NCBI GenBank assembly: GCA_946886855.1
Contig: CAMPJJ010000073.1
Span: 1-28,580 of the forward strand
Source of the DNA: an uncultured Roseateles sp.
Lineage (GTDB): Bacteria; Pseudomonadota; Gammaproteobacteria; Burkholderiales; Burkholderiaceae
Direction: 5' to 3'
DNA: 28,580 bases
Each line of letters starts with the position of its first letter. Positions within the stretch are counted from its first letter, which is position 1. This document shows, in pieces, positions 8,289 through 15,915 of this stretch. The position numbers were made by a program, and so were the translations under genes. The notes under the pieces were generated by a model. It made no database searches and had not been told where the DNA came from. It worked only from the letters and a program-made list of their open reading frames with translations.

Positions 8289-8782
8289 GCGGCGGGCTCC
8301 GTCAGGCGCAGCGTCATGAGGACCGCGTCCTCGCGGCCATCCGCCCCCGGGTAGTAGCCGCGGCGCAGGCCGCTCTGCGCGAAGCCGTAGCGCTCGTACA
8401 GGCGGCGTGCGCGGAGGTTGCTCTCGCGCACCTCCAGCCACACCTGGTGGCAGCCGCGGGCCCGCGCCAGCAGGCCCAGCGCGTCCAGCATGCGCCGCGC
8501 CAGCCCCTGGCCCTGCCGCGCGGCGGTCACGGTGATGTTGAGCAGGTGCATCTCGTCGACCACCTGCATCGCGAGGAAGTAGCCGCACAGCCGCGCCTGC
8601 TCGTCACGCATGACGAACCCCGCGTAGCCGGCGGCCATCGAATCGATGAAGTTGCCGCGCGTCCAGGGATGGCTGTAGGAGACGGCCTCGATGGCCATCA
8701 CCTCATCGAGGTCCAGCGCGCGCAGCGGCTGCAGCGACTGCAGCGATGGCGGCCAGGCGAGGTCTCGGGGTTGGGCGCTCAT
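8285..8782 (-). CDS. rimI: Ribosomal-protein-alanine N-acetyltransferase RimI
   Basis: This 165-residue GNAT acetyltransferase is expected to acetylate the N-terminal alanine of ribosomal protein S18. The fold markers are EAVSYSHPWTRGNF near the N-terminus, the acetyl-CoA loop RQGQGLARRML (89-99), and SNLRARRLYERYGF (121-134), typical of RimI. The ATG at 8780-8782 overlaps the tsaB stop as ATGA, and its own stop overlaps the udg start the same way. The tsaB-rimI pairing is common in proteobacteria, so the assignment is supported by context as well as motifs. About 15 residues precede the first conserved strand, slightly longer than the compact E. coli protein (148 residues). Confidence 0.93.
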   Translation of the reverse strand: MSAQPRDLAWPPSLQSLQPLRALDLDEVMAIEAVSYSHPWTRGNFIDSMAAGYAGFVMRDEQARLCGYFLAMQVVDEMHLLNITVTAARQGQGLARRMLDALGLLARARGCHQVWLEVRESNLRARRLYERYGFAQSGLRRGYYPGADGREDAVLMTLRLTEPAA

Positions 8783-9600
8783 CTCGGGACCGCTCCTTCG
8801 GCATCGTGGCCATCGTGGCCGTCGGCGACTGCCACGGCGGCGGCGGCGGCTGCGGCGGCGGCGGCAGCGGCAGCGGCCTTGGCAGCCTCGCGCTCGGCGG
8901 TGGTCAGCGCCACCTTGTCCCGGACATACAGCGGCAGCGCGTTGGCAGCGTCCTCGGCCCGGCCCGCATCGAAGGCCTGCTGCGCGAGCGCGCCCAGCGC
9001 GCGGGCACGCGAGGCGGTGGTCGGGAAGCGGCGAGCCGTACCGGTCTCCAGCGCGAAGGCGCCCAGCGCGGAGCCGGCGACGATCGCCGGCGGCGCCTCG
9101 CGCCACAGCGCGCGCAGCGGCTCGAGATCGGTCAGCAGCGGCTCAAGCACCGTCGACCACTGCGCGCCGTGCCATCGATAGCGGCCGAGGTAGATCTGGT
9201 TCATGCGGGCGTCCATCGCGACCCACACGTCGAGCGGTGCGGAAGCGTCCGCTGCATCGCCTGCATCGCCCGCATCAACGAGCTGCTGGCGCGTGTCTTC
9301 CGCGACCAGCATCAGGCTGTCCAGGGCCAGCACGGGCTTGCCGGCGCCGAACGCCAGTCCCTGCGCCACCGAGCACGCGGTCCGCAGGCCCGTGAACGCG
9401 CCCGGTCCGCGGCCGAAGCCGACGGCATCGACGGCGGCCAGCGGCAGACCGGCCTGATTCAGCAGCGCCATCACGTCCGGGACCAGCCGCTGCGAGGCCA
9501 GCGCCCCGCCATCGGCGTCCACAAAAGCAGCATGGCCCTGGCCCACGAGGGCCAGAGCCATGTGTTCGGTCGAGCTATCCAGGGCCAGCAACACGCTCAT
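8779..9600 (-). CDS. tsaB: tRNA t6A biosynthesis protein TsaB
   Basis: TsaB is the scaffold partner of TsaD in the complex that puts threonylcarbamoyl on A37 of ANN-decoding tRNAs. The family markers are present: MSVLLALDSSTEHMALAL at the start, GFGRGPGAFTGLRTACSVAQGLA in the middle (given here for its GPGAFTGLR core), and VAMDARMNQIYLG. It is 273 residues long, against about 231 in E. coli. The surplus comes from an Asp/Ala-rich insert near DAGDAGDAADAS and a C-terminal tail with a run of about 14 alanines followed by an Asp/His/Gly stretch. The ATG at 9598-9600 fits the family N-terminus; no clear Shine-Dalgarno precedes it. It is the first gene of a five-gene operon. The partner gene tsaC/sua5 is also in this window, at 13026-14033. 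Confidence 0.94.
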   Translation of the reverse strand: MSVLLALDSSTEHMALALVGQGHAAFVDADGGALASQRLVPDVMALLNQAGLPLAAVDAVGFGRGPGAFTGLRTACSVAQGLAFGAGKPVLALDSLMLVAEDTRQQLVDAGDAGDAADASAPLDVWVAMDARMNQIYLGRYRWHGAQWSTVLEPLLTDLEPLRALWREAPPAIVAGSALGAFALETGTARRFPTTASRARALGALAQQAFDAGRAEDAANALPLYVRDKVALTTAEREAAKAAAAAAAAAAAAAAVAVADGHDGHDAEGAVPR

Positions 9601-9628
9601 ATCGGAAGTGTAGTGGCCCGGGACGTCG

Positions 9629-9654
9629 CGGGGCGGGGAGATCCCCCCACCCCG
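9629..9654 (-). terminator. GC-rich hairpin between ompW and tsaB
   Basis: An imperfect inverted repeat pairs CGGGG (9629-9633) with CCCCG (9650-9654) and GGGG (9635-9638) with CCCC (9645-9648), with mismatches between the blocks. It lies just after the ompW stop and before tsaB on the same strand. There is no T-run, so intrinsic termination is uncertain. It could serve as a Rho-independent-like pause or an mRNA 3' stabiliser. Confidence 0.35.
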
Positions 9655-9682
9655 TGGGACCCGTGTCCGATCAGGAGTCCGA

Positions 9683-10381
9683 TCAGAACGAGTAACCCAG
9701 CGACAGCGTGTACACCACCGGACGGAAGTTGATGTCCGTGTGCAGCTCTTCCACGCCATCCTTGGTCGTCGTGTACGAGCGCATCTTGCTGCGCACGTCC
9801 GCGTAGGCGACCGTCGCGTTCAGCGACCACTGCTTGGTGTAGGCCACGGTGAAGCCCGCGTGGGCGGCGGCGCCCCACGAGTTCTCCAGCGTGATGCGGG
9901 TCGGGCCGCCGCTGATCGCGTCGCCCGTGGGCGTGCTGCGCTTCTTCTCGAAGTAGGTGTAGTTCACGCCCACGCCGACGAAGGGATGGACCTTGGGAAT
10001 CCATTCGCCGAGGTGGTAGTTGACGAACACCGTCGGCGGCATCTGGCGCACGACCGCGATCTGGCCGGCGTTGGCGAGCACGCCGTTGCCGTAGATCTTG
10101 TGCGACGGCGGGATGCCCAGCGCGATCTCGCCGCTCCAGCGCGGCAGGAAGCGGTAGGTGTAGCCGAAGCCCGTGGTGGTCGCGTCACCGACGCGGATCT
10201 GCGCGCCCGGCGCCGGGAACTGCTTGCTGCCGCCTTCCAGCGGGGCAGCCTTGCTGTTCACGTCGATGTGGGCCAGGCCCAAATAGAACGAGTGCGTGCC
10301 GACCGCCGGCTCTTCGGCGCGGGCGGCGCCCGCCAGGGCCATCAGCGAAGCGGCCAGGATGAGGGTGATGTTCTTCTTCAT
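9683..10381 (-). CDS. OmpW family outer-membrane protein
   Basis: This 232-residue small beta-barrel has a clear signal peptide (MKKNITLILAASLMALAGAARA, cleaved before EE). Family features are ATTTGFGYTYRFLPRWSGEIALG, seen here in the sub-motif GYTYRFLPRWS; HPFVGVGVNYTYF; WGAAAHAGFTVAYTKQWSLN in part; and the terminal strand VVYTLSLGYSF ending in the aromatic residue needed for BAM insertion. OmpW barrels have eight strands and are linked to uptake of small hydrophobic molecules. GGAG lies about nine bases before the ATG. The gene begins 30 bp after the alpha/beta-hydrolase lipoprotein stop, so the two are probably co-transcribed. That suggests, by inference, handling of a hydrophobic ester or its products. 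Confidence 0.9.
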   Translation of the reverse strand: MKKNITLILAASLMALAGAARAEEPAVGTHSFYLGLAHIDVNSKAAPLEGGSKQFPAPGAQIRVGDATTTGFGYTYRFLPRWSGEIALGIPPSHKIYGNGVLANAGQIAVVRQMPPTVFVNYHLGEWIPKVHPFVGVGVNYTYFEKKRSTPTGDAISGGPTRITLENSWGAAAHAGFTVAYTKQWSLNATVAYADVRSKMRSYTTTKDGVEELHTDINFRPVVYTLSLGYSF

Positions 10382-10411
10382 GAATGATGTCTCCGTGCTG
10401 GTCGTCGGCGA

Positions 10412-11809
10412 TTACGGCTGAGCAGCCAGGACCGATTGGAAGAAGCCGCGTGCCAGCGCATTGCAGAACGGCGGGACCAGGGTGCCGTGATAGGCGCCCT
10501 GCACCGCTGCCGCACCGGCCGCACCACCGCCCGCCGCGGCGGACGTGGCCGCCTTGGCCTGCGCGAAGCCGCCCGCGATCGTGGCCGCCGTCACCTGGCC
10601 GGCCCAGGCCATCGAGGCCGCGCTTTCCAGGTTGGACGCCGGGTACAGCTTGTTGCGCGAGGCGAAGTCGGCCTGCGCCTGCAGCGTGTTGGTGAAGAAC
10701 ACGGTCGGGTCGCCCGAGCCGCCGCACAGCGCGACCGGCGCCTTCGGCGTCCAGCCCAGCAGCGTGTTGGTCTGCAGCGCCTTGCGGAAGTTCGAGGTCG
10801 GGTAGGCCGTCTTGAACGCGGGGTTCAGCAGGCCGCCCGTGCCGAACAGGTTGGTGAACGTCGGGTCGTTCGGCAGCTTGCCTTCCTGGATCAGCGTGGT
10901 GATCGACTTCTTCGACGGGAACAGCGTTTCCGCGGTCGCCGCGAACTGGGTCGCGTACACGTCGGTCGGCGCCGCGTAGATGTTGCCGTAGGCCTTCTGG
11001 TAGCTGGTCAGCATCAGCGGCAGGAACAGCGTCGCGCCGGCGTTGACCGGGCCGGTGTTGACGATCTGGTCGCTGAAGCCCACCAGGTTGTACGGGCCGG
11101 ACATCGGCGCGGCGGCGGTGACGGGGAACTCGGTCGCGTAGTCGCGCTCCATCACCTTCTGCGTGGCCATCGCCACGTGGCCGCCTTGCGAGTAGCCGGC
11201 CAGCAGCAGCTTGGCCGACGGCTTCACCGCGCTCTCGGCGGCCAGGTGGGTCCGGGCGGCGCGCATCGCGTCGACCATCTCGATCGCCGACTGCTCGGCG
11301 TTCAGGTAGGTCGTGTACTGCAGGCCCGAACGGTCGTAGCCGAGGTAGTTCGGCGCCACGACGATGAAGCCCTGGGCGGCGTAGAACGCCGCGACCAGCG
11401 AACCTTCGGCGTTGTTCTGGATGTCGGCGATGTTGTAGGCCTGGTCCGTGGTCGTGCCGTGGGCATACAGCACCACCGGGCGGTTGCCCGTGCAGGCGGC
11501 GCCGGTGCCGGCCGGCACCAGCACGGCGGCGGAGGCGGTGGCGGGCAGGCCCTGGGGATCACGCGTCCAGTAGTAGACGTAGCGCACGTCCACGTCGCAG
11601 GCCGCCTTGCCGCTGATCGCCTGCACGCCCTTTGCCGCGGTGCCCGCGTCGATCTGGGCGGCGGTCGCCGCGCCGGCCTTCAGGCCCAGTTCCAGGGTGC
11701 CGCGCGCCGGCGGGGGATCGTCGCTCGACGCATCGCTGCCGCCGCCGCAGGCGCTCAGCATGGCCACGGCAGCCAGAGTCAGGCTGGCCAGTTTGAATTG
11801 GCTGTTCAT
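10412..11809 (-). CDS. Secreted alpha/beta-hydrolase lipoprotein (esterase/lipase-like)
   Basis: This is a 465-residue lipoprotein precursor. The signal ends in the lipobox LSAC with C21 as the lipidated residue, followed by GGGSDASS. The hydrolase fold shows an oxyanion-type HG (VVLYAHGTTT, H117-G118), the nucleophile elbow AGYSQGGH with S207, and a plausible acid and base at D367 (GSGDPTVFF) and H441 (GAYHGTL). The pattern resembles secretory lipase-like or LIP-family hydrolases of Burkholderiales. Between D367 and H441 is an Ala/Gly-rich, low-complexity loop. The ATG at 11807-11809 has GGAGAAG about eight bases upstream. A palindromic TetR-type operator lies 66 bp before the start codon, and ompW follows 30 bp downstream. 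The substrate is unknown. Confidence 0.85.
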   Translation of the reverse strand: MNSQFKLASLTLAAVAMLSACGGGSDASSDDPPPARGTLELGLKAGAATAAQIDAGTAAKGVQAISGKAACDVDVRYVYYWTRDPQGLPATASAAVLVPAGTGAACTGNRPVVLYAHGTTTDQAYNIADIQNNAEGSLVAAFYAAQGFIVVAPNYLGYDRSGLQYTTYLNAEQSAIEMVDAMRAARTHLAAESAVKPSAKLLLAGYSQGGHVAMATQKVMERDYATEFPVTAAAPMSGPYNLVGFSDQIVNTGPVNAGATLFLPLMLTSYQKAYGNIYAAPTDVYATQFAATAETLFPSKKSITTLIQEGKLPNDPTFTNLFGTGGLLNPAFKTAYPTSNFRKALQTNTLLGWTPKAPVALCGGSGDPTVFFTNTLQAQADFASRNKLYPASNLESAASMAWAGQVTAATIAGGFAQAKAATSAAAGGGAAGAAAVQGAYHGTLVPPFCNALARGFFQSVLAAQP

Positions 11810-11870
11810 TCGGACTTCTCCAGGGGTTGTCTCCGTCGTCTGCACCGTCCCGGCGATCGCGGTCGGCACT

Positions 11871-11892
11871 AAATCGAACGGTCGTTCGTTTT
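11871..11892 (-). promoter_or_regulatory. Palindromic TetR-type operator upstream of the hydrolase-ompW pair
   Basis: The arms AAATCGAACG and CGTTCGTTTT are separated by GT and are reverse complements with a single mismatch in ten; the inner CGAACG/CGTTCG is perfect. Two-fold symmetric sites of this shape are typical for TetR/AcrR-family repressors. The centre is about 70 bp upstream of the hydrolase ATG, consistent with control of its promoter. No TetR-family gene is in the window, so the regulator must be encoded elsewhere. Confidence 0.55.
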
Positions 11893-11930
11893 TCTCAGGG
11901 ATCACTTTAAGCGCACGTCCGGCGGCGCTT

Positions 11931-11969
11931 ACAAAAGGAAAACCCTGACACGCCACAGCATGCCAGGGT
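11931..11969 (-). terminator. Intrinsic terminator of the purE-purK-tsaC-lipoprotein unit
   Basis: ACCCTG (11942-11947) pairs with CAGGGT (11964-11969), and the helix extends inward through CA/TG and GC/GC pairs to a CACA loop. On the minus strand the stem is followed by TTTCCTTTTGT (11941-11931), a workable U-tract. It separates the SGNH-like lipoprotein gene upstream from the operator-controlled hydrolase gene downstream. Confidence 0.6.
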
Positions 11970-12064
11970 CATCGGGACGACGGACGCACAACCTGACCCC
12001 ATCGAGGCGCGGTTGCAACACTTCTGTCATCCGGGTGCGCGCGATGCGCGCGCGATGGTCGGCC

Positions 12065-13003
12065 TCAGAACGGGTTGTTGCTGGCCCGGTTCACGGCCTG
12101 CGAGGCCATGTTGGTGTGCATCACCGGTCCGACGAGCTGGTCGCTGGCCCACATGTGGGAGGTGGACGTGGCGTTGGCCACCAGCGTCTTGTCGGTGCAG
12201 ACCGGCGGCAGCGAGCTCGCCAGGCAGGCGGCATCCGTCGAGTTGGACGCGGAGTAGATCGTCGGATAACGGCTCATCGTGCCCATGAGCTCATCGGTCA
12301 GGATGAGGCCGATGTAGTGGCCGTCGTTGCGGATCTTCAGGCGCAGGCCGGCGTTGAAGCGGCGCGACAGCTCGGTGAGCAGCGCGGCGCGGTCGGTGTC
12401 GGCGTGGACCGACTTCTCGCGGATCGCGAACGGCGACAGGCCCATGTCCTGCACGGTGGACAGGATGATGCGGCCGTTGGCGTCGACGATGCGGTTGACC
12501 TGCGCGGCGAGCGCCTCGCCGCGCGCCTGCGCGGCGTTGCCCAGCGTGCCGGCGTCCTGCGCCGGGTACTGCGCGTACAGCTCCAGCACGTCGTTGGCGC
12601 CGACCAGGATGGTGACCAGGTCCTTCGGATTGAAGCCGTCCAGCGCGAACTGGCGGTCGATCTGCGCCGTGACGTCGGCGGTCTTGGCGCCGAGGGCGGC
12701 GTACATGCGCGCGGTCGGCGTGGCCAGCTTGTCCGGGTTGCATTCGCCGAACACCAGGCCGAAGTGGCCCGCGAGCTGCTGCGTCCACACCTGGTTCAAG
12801 GTGCAGGTCACGGCGCCGCTGGTCGCGTCGGTCCCGTTGACCGTGTACTTGGTGCCGTCGCTGCGGATGGCGCTGGTTTCATCGCCGAAGGCGATGAGGC
12901 GCGTCGGACGGAAGGGGTCGATCTGTTCGCCGCCGCCGCCGCAGGCGGCCAGCATCGCGGTCGCACCCAGCAGCACGGCCAGGTGGCGCTTCACACTCTT
13001 CAT
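12065..13003 (-). CDS. SGNH-hydrolase-like lipoprotein with altered serine block
   Basis: This is a 312-residue precursor with lipobox LAAC (C21) after a short signal peptide. The mature part looks like an SGNH/GDSL hydrolase. Block I is RLIAFGDETSAI (residues 35-46), block II is ALGAKTADVTAQI, block III is ILVGANDVLELYAQ (G135-A-N137-D), and the C-terminal block is HMWASDQLVGPVMHTNMASQAV with H296. In classical enzymes block I is GDS, where Ser is the nucleophile; here the position is Glu (GDE), so ordinary serine-hydrolase chemistry is doubtful. The protein ends RASNNPF. GGAGAG lies just before the ATG at 13001-13003. It starts 22 bp after tsaC, so it is probably the last gene of the purE operon. 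Its function is unknown. Confidence 0.75.
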   Translation of the reverse strand: MKSVKRHLAVLLGATAMLAACGGGGEQIDPFRPTRLIAFGDETSAIRSDGTKYTVNGTDATSGAVTCTLNQVWTQQLAGHFGLVFGECNPDKLATPTARMYAALGAKTADVTAQIDRQFALDGFNPKDLVTILVGANDVLELYAQYPAQDAGTLGNAAQARGEALAAQVNRIVDANGRIILSTVQDMGLSPFAIREKSVHADTDRAALLTELSRRFNAGLRLKIRNDGHYIGLILTDELMGTMSRYPTIYSASNSTDAACLASSLPPVCTDKTLVANATSTSHMWASDQLVGPVMHTNMASQAVNRASNNPF

Positions 13004-13025
13004 GAACTCTCCAAATCTCGAAAAC

Positions 13026-14033
13026 TCAGCGGGGCGCGAAGGCCGCCGCCGCGCGGGACAAGCGGTCCCGCACCCCATCCCAGGCGGCCTCTTGCGGAGG
13101 CGCCTCGATCCAGATCTCCGTCGCGCCGGCCGCGTCCAGCTCGCGCAGGACGGCAAACAGCTGACGCGCCGCGGCGCGCGCCTGGGCCGGCATGGCCCGG
13201 TGCAGCGCCGGGGCGCCCGTCCCGGCCAAGGACGTGCGGGAATATACCGCCAGCCCCGCCGGACGGTCGCCCGCCAGCGCGGCGCGCAAGGCTTCCGGGT
13301 CCATCAGGCGGACCGTCGCGCGCGGTGCGTAATGCGCAGCCAGTGTGCCCGAGGCGCGTGGCGCCTGGGCATCGGGCGCGTGTAAAGCGAGGCCGGCGGC
13401 GGCTTCCAGCTGTTCCGGGGTCAGCACGCCGGGCCGCAGCAGCACCAGGCCGCCGCGGCTGACGTCGACGATCGTCGACTCGATGCCGACGTCGCAAGGC
13501 CCCCCGTCCAGCACCGTCAGACCGGGCTCGAACTCGTCGGCGACGTGCGCGGCGGTGGTCGGGCTGACGCGGCCGAAACGGTTGGCGCTCGGCGCGGCCA
13601 GGCCCTCGACGCCGAGGGCGCGGCACTCGGCCATCAGCGCGCGGAAGACCGGATGCGACGGGCAGCGCAGCCCCACCGTGTCCTGCCCGCCGGCGGCCGC
13701 GGCGGCGATGCCGGGCACGCGCCGGACGATCAGCGTCAGCGGGCCGGGCCAGAAGGCCTCGATCAGTCGGTGGGCCACTGGCGGCAGATCCTGTCCGAAG
13801 ACGCGGGCGCCCTGCTCGTCGAGCACGTGCACGATCAGCGGGTGGTCGCTCGGGCGGCCCTTGGCGGCGAAGATCTTCGCCACCGCCTCGTCCTGGTCGG
13901 CGCGCGCCGCCAGGCCGTAGACGGTCTCGGTCGGCACGCCCGCCAGTTCGCCGGCGGCCAGCACGCGCGCGGTCGCGCGGACCGCCTCGGGCGACTGGCC
14001 GTCGAGCACCTGGAAGCCGGAATCCTTCACCAC
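13026..14033 (-). CDS. Threonylcarbamoyl-AMP synthase, Sua5/YwlC type
   Basis: The enzyme makes threonylcarbamoyl-AMP from Thr, bicarbonate and ATP for t6A tRNA modification, feeding the TsaB/TsaD complex. The YrdC/Sua5 core (about 15-215) shows GVPTETVYGLAA, AAKGRPSDHPLIVH, WPGPLTLI, SANRFGRVSPTTA, CDVGIESTIVD and LRPGVLT. A linker and a C-terminal Sua5 domain begin at SGTLAAHYAPRA, giving 335 residues, the long Sua5 form; the short TsaC form has about 190. The start is a GTG at 14031-14033 with GGGGTGA just upstream; the next codon is also GTG. It lies 42 bp after purK and is likely co-transcribed with it. Confidence 0.93.
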   Translation of the reverse strand: MVKDSGFQVLDGQSPEAVRATARVLAAGELAGVPTETVYGLAARADQDEAVAKIFAAKGRPSDHPLIVHVLDEQGARVFGQDLPPVAHRLIEAFWPGPLTLIVRRVPGIAAAAAGGQDTVGLRCPSHPVFRALMAECRALGVEGLAAPSANRFGRVSPTTAAHVADEFEPGLTVLDGGPCDVGIESTIVDVSRGGLVLLRPGVLTPEQLEAAAGLALHAPDAQAPRASGTLAAHYAPRATVRLMDPEALRAALAGDRPAGLAVYSRTSLAGTGAPALHRAMPAQARAAARQLFAVLRELDAAGATEIWIEAPPQEAAWDGVRDRLSRAAAAFAPR

Positions 14034-14075
14034 GTCGTCACCCCGTCGTCACCACACTCAGCGAAATCAGCACGT

Positions 14076-15254
14076 TCACCACGTGTCGGGCAGGCCGAGG
14101 AGCGCGCAGGCGCGACGGGCGCTGGCGCGGGCGTCCTCGGCGGTCGCGCCGATCACGTTCAGGTGGCCCATCTTGCGGCCGTGCCGCGCCTGCGTCTTGC
14201 CGTACAGGTGCAGCTCGGCGCCGGGCAGGGCCAGCACGCCGGCCCAGTCGGGCGCGCGCTCCCGGCCGTCCGCGTCGAACCACAGATCGCCCAGCAGGTT
14301 CAGCATCACCACCGGCGAATGCAGGCGCGGTTCGCGCAGCGGCAGGCCGGTCATCGCGCGGACCTGCATCTCGAACTGCGAGACGTCGCAGGCATTCATC
14401 GTGTAGTGGCCCGAGTTGTGCGGGCGCGGCGCCATCTCGTTGACGACCAGGCGGCCGTCCTTCAGCACGAAGAACTCCACGCACAGCACGCCGACATAAC
14501 CCATGCCGGTCGCGATCGCGGCGGCGGAACGGCGCGCCTGCGCCTGCAGCGCCTCGTCCACATCGGGCGCGGGCACCTCGGTGACCGCGAGGATGCCGTC
14601 GCGGTGCAGGTTCTGCTGGACGGGGAAGGTCACGACCTCGCCGTCGGCGCCGCGCACGACCAGCACGCTCAGTTCCAGCGCCAGCGGCAGCATCTGCTCG
14701 AGCACGCAGTCGACGCGGCCGAGTTCATCGAAGGCGGCGGCGAGCTGCGCCCGGTCGGCGACCCGGCGCTGGCCCTTGCCGTCGTAGCCGAGCCGGGCGG
14801 TCTTCAGGATGCCGGGGAGCAGCGACGCGGGCACGGCGGCCAGATCGGCGTCTGAATCGGCATCGGCGCCGCCCCGCAGCACGGCATACGGCGCGCACGG
14901 CACGCCGCTGGCGTCGAAGTGGGCCTTCTCGCGGGCGCGGTCCTGGCAGATCGCGACGGCCGAGGCGCCGGGCGCGACGACGCGCGCCCGCGCCAGATGC
15001 TCCAGCGCGCGGGCGGGCACGTTCTCGAATTCGGTGGTGATCGCCTCGCAGCGGCGCGCGAGGTCGTCGAGCGCCGCCGGGTCCAGGTAATCGGCCTTCA
15101 GGTGCTCGTGCGCGACGGCGCCGGCGGGGCTGGCCGCGTCCGGATCCAGCACCACGCAGCGGTAGCCCAGCGCCTGGGCGGCGTGGACGAACATGCGGCC
15201 GAGCTGGCCGCCTCCCAGTACGCCCAGCGTCGCTTCACCCGGCAGCAGCGGCAT
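14076..15254 (-). CDS. purK: 5-(carboxyamino)imidazole ribonucleotide synthase PurK
   Basis: PurK uses ATP and bicarbonate to carboxylate AIR to N5-CAIR in de novo purine synthesis. The 392-residue ATP-grasp protein begins with LGVLGGGQLGRMFVHAA and contains TTEFENVPA, LKTARLGYDGKGQ, the ATP-grasp glutamates around VLEQMLPLALELSVLV, and VVNEMAPRPHNSGHYT. All of these are diagnostic. Its ATG shares one base with the purE stop (TGATG overlap), so the two genes are translationally coupled in the usual purE-purK order. Confidence 0.97.
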   Translation of the reverse strand: MPLLPGEATLGVLGGGQLGRMFVHAAQALGYRCVVLDPDAASPAGAVAHEHLKADYLDPAALDDLARRCEAITTEFENVPARALEHLARARVVAPGASAVAICQDRAREKAHFDASGVPCAPYAVLRGGADADSDADLAAVPASLLPGILKTARLGYDGKGQRRVADRAQLAAAFDELGRVDCVLEQMLPLALELSVLVVRGADGEVVTFPVQQNLHRDGILAVTEVPAPDVDEALQAQARRSAAAIATGMGYVGVLCVEFFVLKDGRLVVNEMAPRPHNSGHYTMNACDVSQFEMQVRAMTGLPLREPRLHSPVVMLNLLGDLWFDADGRERAPDWAGVLALPGAELHLYGKTQARHGRKMGHLNVIGATAEDARASARRACALLGLPDTW

Positions 15255-15766
15255 CAGCGCAGCTCCTCGGTCATCGCGGTGGCGGCGGCCGTCTGGCGCT
15301 TGCGGAAGGCGTCCAGCCGGTCGCGCAGGGCCGGGTTGTCGCGGGCCAGCACGGCCACGGCGAACAGGGCGGCGTTGCCCGCGCCGGCGTTGCCGATGGC
15401 GAAGGTCGCCACGGGAATGCCCTTGGGCATCTGCACGATCGAGTGCAGCGAATCCACGCCCTGCAGGTGGCGGCTGGCGACCGGCACGCCGAGCACCGGC
15501 ACCAGGGTCTTGGCGGCCAGCATGCCCGGCAGGTGGGCGGCGCCGCCGGCGCCGGCGATGATCGCCCGCAGGCCGCGGCCTTCGGCCTGCTCGGCATAGG
15601 CGAACATCTCGTCGGGCATGCGGTGGGCGGAAACCACCCGCGCCTCGAACGGCACGCCGAACTCGGTGAGAATGTCGGCGGCGTGCTTCATGGTCTCCCA
15701 GTCACTGCTGGAGCCCATGACCACGCCGATGACGGGGGCGATGTCGGGAGTGGTGGCGCTGCTCAC
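15254..15766 (-). CDS. purE: N5-carboxyaminoimidazole ribonucleotide mutase PurE
   Basis: PurE converts N5-CAIR to CAIR, the step after PurK. The 170-residue class I enzyme shows the substrate loop [12 protein letters not shown], the histidine motif [20 protein letters not shown], and [14 protein letters not shown]. These are the expected active-site segments; H of SAHR is the likely general acid. Translation starts at a GTG (15764-15766) preceded by GAGGA at a good distance. It is the first gene of the purE-purK-tsaC-lipoprotein unit, and a possible -10 element lies about 40 bp upstream. Confidence 0.97.
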   Translation of the reverse strand: MSSATTPDIAPVIGVVMGSSSDWETMKHAADILTEFGVPFEARVVSAHRMPDEMFAYAEQAEGRGLRAIIAGAGGAAHLPGMLAAKTLVPVLGVPVASRHLQGVDSLHSIVQMPKGIPVATFAIGNAGAGNAALFAVAVLARDNPALRDRLDAFRKRQTAAATAMTEELR

Positions 15767-15803
15767 GGGTCGGTCCTCGATCTGTCAAATCGTGAAACCT
15801 TGA

Positions 15804-15809
15804 ATTGTA
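15804..15809 (-). promoter_or_regulatory. Possible -10 element of the purE promoter
   Basis: The minus strand reads TACAAT here, one base from the TATAAT consensus, about 38 bp before the purE GTG. No good -35 hexamer is found 16-18 bp upstream. The call therefore rests on position and the -10 match alone. Confidence 0.3.
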
Positions 15810-15915
15810 GGCGGGCAGCCTCAGATGCCGTTCTTGCCGTTCCTGGCGTCCGGCGACTCCCGTCCGGCCGACGGGGCCCGCCCGCCGCCCGACTGCTTCC
15901 GTCCTTGCCCCCACC

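Noticed and set aside
5100..8354. Very long plus-strand open frame antisense to the GGDEF-EAL and udg genes
   Set aside because: Its translation is dominated by Arg, His, Gln, Ala and Leu, as expected for the antisense of high-GC coding DNA. No domain is recognisable, and the opposite strand encodes two proteins with complete catalytic motifs.
15785..15790. TTGACA hexamer on the minus strand before purE as a -35 element
   Set aside because: It lies downstream of the TACAAT -10 candidate and too close to the start codon, with no -10 hexamer 16-18 bp further on.
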